From assembly GCA_016930085.1 (NCBI GenBank), contig JAFGHO010000114.1:1-39692 (forward strand): 39,692 nucleotides of DNA. The letters run 5' to 3'. Source of the DNA: Spirochaetales bacterium. Its GTDB lineage: Bacteria; Spirochaetota; Spirochaetia; SZUA-6; JAFGRV01. A program made the position numbers and the translations under genes. Positions within the stretch are counted from its first letter, which is position 1; every line of letters begins with the position of its first letter. Below, piece by piece: positions 32,900 to 39,692 of this stretch. The notes under the pieces were generated by a model, which saw only the letters and a program-made list of their open reading frames with translations, did not search any database and was not told where the DNA came from.

Positions 32900-35800
32900 A
32901 AAACCGGACGAATCATGCAATCATGGCGGCGTGCTGCTGTCTTTTCATATTTTTTTCAGGGACCGATATCTTCGGAGAAGAAATAACGATACAGAGAAAC
33001 GGACCGGGAGTTGTGGAAGCGGCGGCGGTGAGTGTCTCCTCATCGACGGCGCAGAATGCGCCCGGTTATTTTCTGATCGACGGCGACAGCAGTACGGGCT
33101 GGGGGCCGGGCGGCGGCGCGGGCGAATGCCGGGCGCAGCTGGAGCTGGCAACGGCCTCGCTTGTCGTCGGCGCGGAACTATCCGGCAGCTTTGGACCGGG
33201 CGACCGCCTCGTCCTCGAATATCTAGACGGCGGGGGCTGGGTCCCGTTCGCGGGCGGGTTCCTGGAAGGGGCGGAACTCGACCGGGCGGCGGCGGGCGCC
33301 TTTTACGACCTTTCGCTCGAAGGGGCGGTCACCGATACGGTGAGGATACGGTTGTTGTCCCCGGGCGGGGCCATGATCACCGAAGCGGCGGTCATCGGTA
33401 TCGATGCGGGGGAAGTGCCGCATACGTTACGGCCCGTTCTGATCGAAGAGACGGATAATATATCGCCCTTTTATCCGGCATGGCACCTCCTCGACGGGAA
33501 CACCAGGACCGCGTTCAGGACGATTTCGCCGCCCTTTTTTGAAGAAGTTCTCGAAACGATTCTTTCGCTTTCGGACGAGAGGACGGGGATACCCCGCCAT
33601 ACCGTACCCGCGCCGGGAGAAAGCGCGGAGATCACCATGCGTTTCGCGCCGGGAACCGCGGTAAGTGTTATCAGGCTTTACTTCCGGGACGGGGCCCGCG
33701 GAAACACGATTGTCGAGACGGGATTGCAGGGCGTCTTTACGCAGGCCGCGGTGATTTCCGAAGGAAGCACCGCAGGGTGGACGGCCGTCTCTTTGGCAAC
33801 GGGCCCGGAGAACGCGGTAGTTATGGACGCGATACGGATCACGGTGGAAGGAAGCGGATTCGGGCTGGGCGGGATATCTGAGGCCGAGGTCTGGGGGTAT
33901 GGGGATTACCGCGGTGCGGAACGCCGGACGATCGCGGGAACGGAGCAACGGCTTCTCGACGGGGATGTCAACGCGGTGTTTTATGTTGACAACGTTACCG
34001 TGCGGGACAGAACGGCGATCGAGGTGCTGTGCAGAGGCGGCGTCGATATGCCGATGGAAATCAACCTGAACGGGAAAGTATATTCTCGCATGCCGGATAT
34101 GGAAACCGGGGGAAACACCCTCTACCGCTTCGAGGCGGACGGGGACGATTTCGTTCGCGGAAAGAACTGCCTTCGAATAGGCGCAATAGATGACGGAACG
34201 GGTGAGGCGGCGGAGGTCCTGTGCGCCCGTGTTGCCGTGGAACGTAGGGACGGGGAGATCGCGCCCTTTGCGGTGCAGCGGTCGCTTGCCGCGGCATTCG
34301 GGGCCGGGGAAGCGGATATCGGGACCGGAGAGACGATGCTGCTTCATGAAGCCGAAGTCCGGCACACCGAAGGGGTTTTCACCGATATATTCGCTGAAGC
34401 GGACCAGACATGGACCGGACTCGAACCGACCGGCGAAGGCCCGTACCACCACCGGTTCGCCCCGGCCGGCGGCGAACCAATCACCACAAGACGGCTCAGG
34501 GTGATGAAAGACCCCGCCGGACGGACGGCGGGGATGAGGGTGCTGGGAAGCCCGGTGACGGACGGCCCGCCCGAGGTCCGATTCGTCAACCCGGCGGACG
34601 GGGATGAAATCGCCTCCGGCGATGTGCCGTTTGTCATCTGTTACACGGACGATCCCGGGGCGGTGGTTTTCATCAACGGGTTCCCGGCCTTCAAACGGGG
34701 CAATTACCATTGGACTCCCCTCATGTGGCTCGACGACTGGGAAGACGGGTCGCTGACCATCGAAGCGGCGGCAACGGGAGCAGGCGGCATGACGGCGGAA
34801 ACGGCGATCACGGTGTACCGGGCGCCGGGGGTGCTTTTTTCGACGGACCTTCCCGATGAGACCATCCATACCGTCTCCGATTCGATCGAGGTCACGGGAA
34901 GTGTGCTCAATACGTTGATCGATATAACGGTGAACGGAATTCAGGCCGCCGTTTCGCAGAAACGATTTTCCGTGACGGTGAACCTCGACGAAGGGTTGAA
35001 CACGATCACGATATACGGGAAGCACAGAACTTCCGGAATGGAGGGCGTGATCCGGCGGCAGGTGGTCCGATACGGCGGCGGGCTCGTCCTCGATGTTGAG
35101 TACCCGGAAGACGGGTGGCATACGCGAGCCGGAGAGGTCATCGTCAGCGGCACGGCGACCGGAGCGGGAGAGACGGTTGTGTCCGTTAACGGGGTTCCCG
35201 CCATTGTCGAAGGAAGCAGATTCTATTCGGAACCGGCGGCGCTGAGTGAAGGTGAAAACACCATCGCGGTAACCGCGGAAGACGGGGCGGGGAGACAGGC
35301 AACCGGTACGCTCACCGTGTACCGCGACACGATCCCGCCGGACATCACCGGTATCACGCCCGGAGACGGCGCGCTGGTCGCGTCGAGCGTCGTTACCTTC
35401 GAGATAACGCTCGAAGAGACGGGTCCCGTGTGGGTAACGGTGAACGGGCAGCCGTGTATAAAGGAAGGTAATATCCATACCGCGGAACTCGTGTTTCCGG
35501 ACGGATGCCGCCAGGTGCGGATCACGGCCGGGGACGCGGCGGGTAATGTCAGCGAAGGGCTTGTAACGCTGACAACGGACACCACGCCGCCTGTGGAGTT
35601 CGGGGTGACGGCGGAACCGGCGGGCTGGACGAACGACAACCGTCCGGTCCTGACTTTCGAAACGGAAGACGAGGTAAGCGGGATAAGCGGCTACTCGGTT
35701 TCGGTCGACGGCGGCGGGTTTGAAGCGGCCGAAAGCCCGTATATGCTGCCGCCGCTTACAGACGGGGAACACCTCGTCACGGTAACGGCGACCGATCACG

Positions 35801-38800
35801 CGGGGTGGGAACGGTACGCTTTCACATCGGTCTATATCGATACCACACCGCCTGAAGAAATTTCCGGCTTCAAGGTGATTCCGGGAAACGGGAAGGCGAT
35901 CGTCGAATGGGAAGGGGGTGAAGAGGATGTGGACCGGTACGAACTCGAGAGAATACCGGAACCGGACGGCGGTATCGTTATCCTCGAAGCGCCGGGATAC
36001 ACGGACGGGGGACTGATCAACGGCGAGACCTACTCCTACCGTGTACGGGCAATCGACCGCGCGGAAAACGCGGGGGAATATACCGGATGGACCGCGATTG
36101 AAAGCGGGATCGAACGCGAACCTTACGATCCGGAGGGCACCACCGTCGCCGAGTTCGACGGGGTGACGATCTATCTGCCGGCACAGGATGGAGACGAAGG
36201 GATCGCCTGCATCGAGATATATGAAGAACAGGCCGAAGGGATTCCGGAAACTGCGGTGAACCCCATTGTGAGTCCGATGTATGAAATACATCCGGTCGAT
36301 TCAAACGGCCGGAAAATCCTCGAAGGCAACGGGATCGCGAACGATTATGTCGCCGCCATACGGTACGACGAATTAATGATCCCGGAAGGAAAGCGGGAAG
36401 ACGAACTCGGGGTATATTATTTCGACGCGGTTTGGGGAAGGTGGTTCATCATCGACAATTATGTCGTCGACAGGGAGAACAACAGGATATATTTTTCTTC
36501 GGACCATTTTTCGCTTTACACGGTGCAGGCGACGGTGTCGCAGGATCTGGGTACGGAAGAGTACGCGGAAGCGGGGTATTCGCCGTTCAGGACATACGCG
36601 GTTCACGGTTCGCTCGCGGTTTCCCAGAAGGGGGGCTCCGTTCACAATAATGTCACGGAACTCGTTCTGCCCGGGCCGGCCGGATTCGATCTCGCCATTT
36701 CAAGGCGGTATGACACCTCGACGGGAGTAAGCGATTCACGCATTACCGCAGATATCGATACGAGTGGCAATAATGTCGACCTTACACCGTACCTGAAAAA
36801 CCAGGGAGACGTCACCTATTCGATGGGAAACGGCTGGCGGCTCGAGCTGCCCTATATAAAGAATGCGGGAAGCTGCGAGATACTCGTCCTTCCGGGCGGT
36901 TCCATGCATTCGTTTTTCGATATGAAAATCGAAGAGGAAGATTCAGACGATGAGGAGGTATCCGTGTTGTCTCTGACGCCCCGGGACAAGGAAGAGTTCA
37001 AACTGAAAGTGACAAGGGAGAAAGTGACCTATTTCAAAAACAGCCATTATTACGAAGAATACGAGACATGGAAAAACAACGGGTATGTCCTGTCCATGAA
37101 AGACGGAACGTCGTATACCCTGGACGATACCGGCCGCTGCACGAAGATTGCCGATCCGACGGGACTCAATACCATTACCGTCACATATAAAAGCGGTGAA
37201 GGCGTATATAAAATCGATTACATCGAGGATGCTCTGGGAAGAAAGGTACGTTTCGAATACACGACAATACACGATCTTCCTTATATAAAAAACATAAGCG
37301 TCGACGGGGACCCGTATGAACGGACGGTTACCTACACCCAGGATCAAAACGGTATGCTGACCGAAGCGAACGACGCGGGGGGAAGAATATGGCGCTACGA
37401 TTACGCGGAAATATTGATCAATGCTTCACCGGGGCCGGCGCCTTTTTCCCTGACCGACGCGTTGAATAAATTAGGCGACAGCGAGAGGAGAGAAACGAGC
37501 AAGGAAATCAATGAAGCCCTTGAAAGTTACAATGACGGGCAGGAAATATTTCATCACGCCCGTCTCCTGAGCGGGCTTCGAGGGCCGGGGAAGGGTATCA
37601 TAACCGTTATCTATGGTATCAATACCATCGACGACAGGTTGTTTCCGCAGGCAAACGAGATTGTGATTTATCCCGATGGAGAGCGTTCCGAACTCAACCT
37701 GCCCCAGCGGCGGACTATTTACGAATATATGATGGATGAGGAAGCGGTGCCCGACGGCGACGGGGAGGTTAATCCGGACCGAACGAAGCGATACCTCAAG
37801 GAAACGAGGGAAAGAGACGGCAGCAGGGAAACAGTCTATACCTATGAACCGTATATAACGGAGAAAAACAGATGGAAGCTTGGCGAGGAGGGTGAGATCG
37901 AAGAAGCCAAAAAGAAAGGATACGATGTCGCCACAAGGATTTCCAGCATCGCCAGGACAGAACCGGCGGGCGGCAATGTACTCGAAAGGACGGTATTCAC
38001 CTACCCGGAAGAAAGACAGACGGCGCGGCCCGCGGGAAAAACCGTTTATCATGGAGACGGCAATTATATAAGGACTACCTATGATTATGACGAGTACGGA
38101 AACGTCGTCAAGGCGGAGGAATACGGCACGACGGGCGGACGGGAAAACCGGCTCGTGAAAAAGATGATTTACCGGGGCGGGCTTTCATCAATGCAGCCTT
38201 CGGGCGGAGAAACGGAACCCCCGAATTACGATGACGCATGGAAGCCGTACGGTGAACCGGGCGGCAACGACGATGACGGATTTTCCGTCCCGGATATGAC
38301 AATGTATAAAAACGATATCCTGCTTGCCGTATTGACACTCAACTACGTCCCGGCGTTCGACGACAATGGCAACCTCGACGAGGACGGTGAGACGGTATCA
38401 TATCAGTATGCCTACTACGAATACGATGAGAAGGGGCAGGTGAAGCGGAACGCCGTATGGGACAGCGGAAACGAAACGTGGCGGATATCGGCATTTACCT
38501 ACGATTATGAAACCGCAGGCGGGAATGAGTATGGGAACGTTGTTTCACAGACCGATCCGAGGGAACATGTCACCACGTTCAGTTATGACGCGAACGGATA
38601 CATGACAAAGCGGACCGAAAAAGACGTCTGTAACGCGGACGCGCTGGACGGCGACGCGACGAACGATACGTACACGGACATCACGACGGCATACGGCTAC
38701 GAAGCAGCATCCGGGTGGCTCCGGTGGACGAGGAACCCGCGCGGGTACGTGACCGAGTACGAATACGACAAACTGGGGCGGACGACGGCGATCGTCGAAC

Positions 38801-39692
38801 CCGACGATGACGATGCCGCGGATTACACCCCATTGAACGGAAGGCCGGACAACCCGGAAACGGTACTATCCTACGGCGACACCGCGGGAGACCTGTACGC
38901 CGAAGTCGTCGATCCCGAAGGAAGCAAAACCAGGTACGGGTTCGACGATTACGGACAGCTCACCGGCGTCATCAAATACACACGTGACGAAGGCGGGGTC
39001 TACGGCGAATATTCGACCACGCACCTCACCTACAACCGGTGGGGGGACATCGCGACGATTACGGACCCGAACGGGAATACGACAGCATTCGGTTACGACC
39101 CGATGGGACGTCGCAACCTGATCGTCTATCCAGACGGGAATACGAACCGGAACGACAACCCGGCGAAACACCTCGATTTCGATTATTCCGATAACATCCT
39201 CACGGTGACCGACGAAAACGGCAAGATCAGTTCGATACTCAACGACATGAAAGGCCGCGTTCTCGAAACAACGCAGCATAACGGCGGCGAGACGATCACG
39301 ACGGAAACATACTACGACGGCGCCGGAAACACCATCGCCGTGAAAGGACCGAAAGACGGCTTTTTCGTGATGAACGAATACGACTCCCGCAACCGGCTTG
39401 CTCACACCATCATGCCGGAAGAAGAATTTTACGAGAACGGCGAATCCGTCAGCGTGAAGCCGGAAATATGGTACGCCTACGACGAGACGGGAAACAAGGT
39501 AAGCGAAGCCTACGGCGCGCCGGACGGCGAATGGCGGATCACCTGCTACGCCTACGACGAAGCGGGAAGAACTATACAGGCGACACAGATGAACCTCGAC
39601 GGGGAAGGGGAGGAGACAATCCTTGCAAGGAGACGAAGCTACTACGACGCGAACGGCAACATCACCCGCGAAGTGGACGCAAACAATGTCAG
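32896..39692 (+). CDS. Giant exported RHS/YD-repeat protein, 3' end outside the window
   Basis: The frame stays open from ATG 32896 to the last base: 2265 codons without a stop. A signal peptide (HAIMAACCCLFIFFSG) is followed by three discoidin/F5-8-like segments (about 40-170, 181-335, 348-470; each has a LIDGD or LLDG motif). Next come Ig-like and glucodextranase-type beta domains (about 555-980, IDITVNGIQAAV, NTITIYG), one FN3-like domain (984-1065), and an RHS-type N-plug region (LPGPAGFDLAISRRYDTS near 1252, NGWRLELPY near 1312). A helical non-YD insert covers about 1505-1570. YD repeats start near 1725 and run to the edge (TTAFGYDPMGRRNLIVYPDG). RHS proteins form beta-barrel cocoons, often around a C-terminal toxin; any such end lies beyond the window. 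It is coupled to the gene before it by ATGA. Confidence 0.92.
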   Translation, partial: MKNRTNHAIMAACCCLFIFFSGTDIFGEEITIQRNGPGVVEAAAVSVSSSTAQNAPGYFLIDGDSSTGWGPGGGAGECRAQLELATASLVVGAELSGSFGPGDRLVLEYLDGGGWVPFAGGFLEGAELDRAAAGAFYDLSLEGAVTDTVRIRLLSPGGAMITEAAVIGIDAGEVPHTLRPVLIEETDNISPFYPAWHLLDGNTRTAFRTISPPFFEEVLETILSLSDERTGIPRHTVPAPGESAEITMRFAPGTAVSVIRLYFRDGARGNTIVETGLQGVFTQAAVISEGSTAGWTAVSLATGPENAVVMDAIRITVEGSGFGLGGISEAEVWGYGDYRGAERRTIAGTEQRLLDGDVNAVFYVDNVTVRDRTAIEVLCRGGVDMPMEINLNGKVYSRMPDMETGGNTLYRFEADGDDFVRGKNCLRIGAIDDGTGEAAEVLCARVAVERRDGEIAPFAVQRSLAAAFGAGEADIGTGETMLLHEAEVRHTEGVFTDIFAEADQTWTGLEPTGEGPYHHRFAPAGGEPITTRRLRVMKDPAGRTAGMRVLGSPVTDGPPEVRFVNPADGDEIASGDVPFVICYTDDPGAVVFINGFPAFKRGNYHWTPLMWLDDWEDGSLTIEAAATGAGGMTAETAITVYRAPGVLFSTDLPDETIHTVSDSIEVTGSVLNTLIDITVNGIQAAVSQKRFSVTVNLDEGLNTITIYGKHRTSGMEGVIRRQVVRYGGGLVLDVEYPEDGWHTRAGEVIVSGTATGAGETVVSVNGVPAIVEGSRFYSEPAALSEGENTIAVTAEDGAGRQATGTLTVYRDTIPPDITGITPGDGALVASSVVTFEITLEETGPVWVTVNGQPCIKEGNIHTAELVFPDGCRQVRITAGDAAGNVSEGLVTLTTDTTPPVEFGVTAEPAGWTNDNRPVLTFETEDEVSGISGYSVSVDGGGFEAAESPYMLPPLTDGEHLVTVTATDHAGWERYAFTSVYIDTTPPEEISGFKVIPGNGKAIVEWEGGEEDVDRYELERIPEPDGGIVILEAPGYTDGGLINGETYSYRVRAIDRAENAGEYTGWTAIESGIEREPYDPEGTTVAEFDGVTIYLPAQDGDEGIACIEIYEEQAEGIPETAVNPIVSPMYEIHPVDSNGRKILEGNGIANDYVAAIRYDELMIPEGKREDELGVYYFDAVWGRWFIIDNYVVDRENNRIYFSSDHFSLYTVQATVSQDLGTEEYAEAGYSPFRTYAVHGSLAVSQKGGSVHNNVTELVLPGPAGFDLAISRRYDTSTGVSDSRITADIDTSGNNVDLTPYLKNQGDVTYSMGNGWRLELPYIKNAGSCEILVLPGGSMHSFFDMKIEEEDSDDEEVSVLSLTPRDKEEFKLKVTREKVTYFKNSHYYEEYETWKNNGYVLSMKDGTSYTLDDTGRCTKIADPTGLNTITVTYKSGEGVYKIDYIEDALGRKVRFEYTTIHDLPYIKNISVDGDPYERTVTYTQDQNGMLTEANDAGGRIWRYDYAEILINASPGPAPFSLTDALNKLGDSERRETSKEINEALESYNDGQEIFHHARLLSGLRGPGKGIITVIYGINTIDDRLFPQANEIVIYPDGERSELNLPQRRTIYEYMMDEEAVPDGDGEVNPDRTKRYLKETRERDGSRETVYTYEPYITEKNRWKLGEEGEIEEAKKKGYDVATRISSIARTEPAGGNVLERTVFTYPEERQTARPAGKTVYHGDGNYIRTTYDYDEYGNVVKAEEYGTTGGRENRLVKKMIYRGGLSSMQPSGGETEPPNYDDAWKPYGEPGGNDDDGFSVPDMTMYKNDILLAVLTLNYVPAFDDNGNLDEDGETVSYQYAYYEYDEKGQVKRNAVWDSGNETWRISAFTYDYETAGGNEYGNVVSQTDPREHVTTFSYDANGYMTKRTEKDVCNADALDGDATNDTYTDITTAYGYEAASGWLRWTRNPRGYVTEYEYDKLGRTTAIVEPDDDDAADYTPLNGRPDNPETVLSYGDTAGDLYAEVVDPEGSKTRYGFDDYGQLTGVIKYTRDEGGVYGEYSTTHLTYNRWGDIATITDPNGNTTAFGYDPMGRRNLIVYPDGNTNRNDNPAKHLDFDYSDNILTVTDENGKISSILNDMKGRVLETTQHNGGETITTETYYDGAGNTIAVKGPKDGFFVMNEYDSRNRLAHTIMPEEEFYENGESVSVKPEIWYAYDETGNKVSEAYGAPDGEWRITCYAYDEAGRTIQATQMNLDGEGEETILARRRSYYDANGNITREVDANNV

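Noticed and set aside
33427-36291. 954-codon open frame on the minus strand opposite the RHS gene
   Set aside because: It is antisense to a gene with clear signal peptide, domains and ATGA coupling. High GC with strongly biased third positions leaves few stops on the opposite strand. The translation is rich in Arg, His and Pro with no recognisable domain or SD.
38068-39692. Repeated motifs that might suggest a CRISPR or tandem DNA repeat
   Set aside because: These are degenerate YD protein repeats. The DNA copies differ in length and sequence, and there is no repeat-spacer regularity.

Overview
The window is bacterial and densely coded, with mid to moderately high GC. It is most consistent with an environmental, free-living spirochaete (Spirochaetota). 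That assignment is inferred from the mix of proteins: a TGS-type nucleoside kinase, several PilZ/HD-GYP and Rsb-type signalling proteins, an exported RHS giant, and AT-rich sigma70-like promoters. It is not proven by any marker gene. Nothing looks like phage, plasmid or CRISPR.

Layout. (1) 1-4.97 kb: the 3' end of a SPOR-domain gene, an exported DUF6345-like protein closed by a textbook terminator, ligA (NAD-dependent DNA ligase), and tRNA-Phe(GAA) on the minus strand. (2) 5.1-9.4 kb: a membrane-anchored helical-repeat protein divergent from an HD-GYP protein whose HD motif reads HE, then a TGS/uridine-kinase-like nucleoside kinase, then a small PilZ protein on the minus strand. (3) 9.6-22.1 kb: a signalling neighbourhood. 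It holds an exported unknown, a CheY-like regulator apparently started at ATT, a PAS-PP2C phosphatase with an RsbW-like C-terminal domain, a 50-aa membrane protein, a 1013-aa ATPase-TPR protein with no Shine-Dalgarno (SD) sequence, a membrane-GAF-PP2C phosphatase, a STAS antagonist and an RsbW-type ATPase, a PilZ-like protein and a lipoprotein. Together these form a partner-switching set (phosphatases, STAS, kinase) beside c-di-GMP components, with no sigma factor in view.

(4) 22.3-28.3 kb: housekeeping genes. A 641-aa aconitase is followed by the compact run yebC-ruvC-ruvA-ruvB-queA, which is translationally coupled through ATGA or longer overlaps and served by one good promoter. (5) 28.3-29.75 kb: a repeat island with two ~219-bp elements bearing ~35-bp terminal inverted repeats, one 5'-truncated relative, and a small gene with a ribbon-helix-helix-like segment between them. 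(6) 29.8 kb to the end: a two-gene operon for large exported proteins, behind a strong promoter. The first is an Ig/FN3-like plus beta-helix protein. The second overlaps it by ATGA and is an RHS/YD-repeat giant of at least 2265 residues that runs off the window.

Promoters and terminators were matched by eye to sigma70 consensus and to hairpin-plus-T-run patterns. Family names come from recognised motifs, not database searches.
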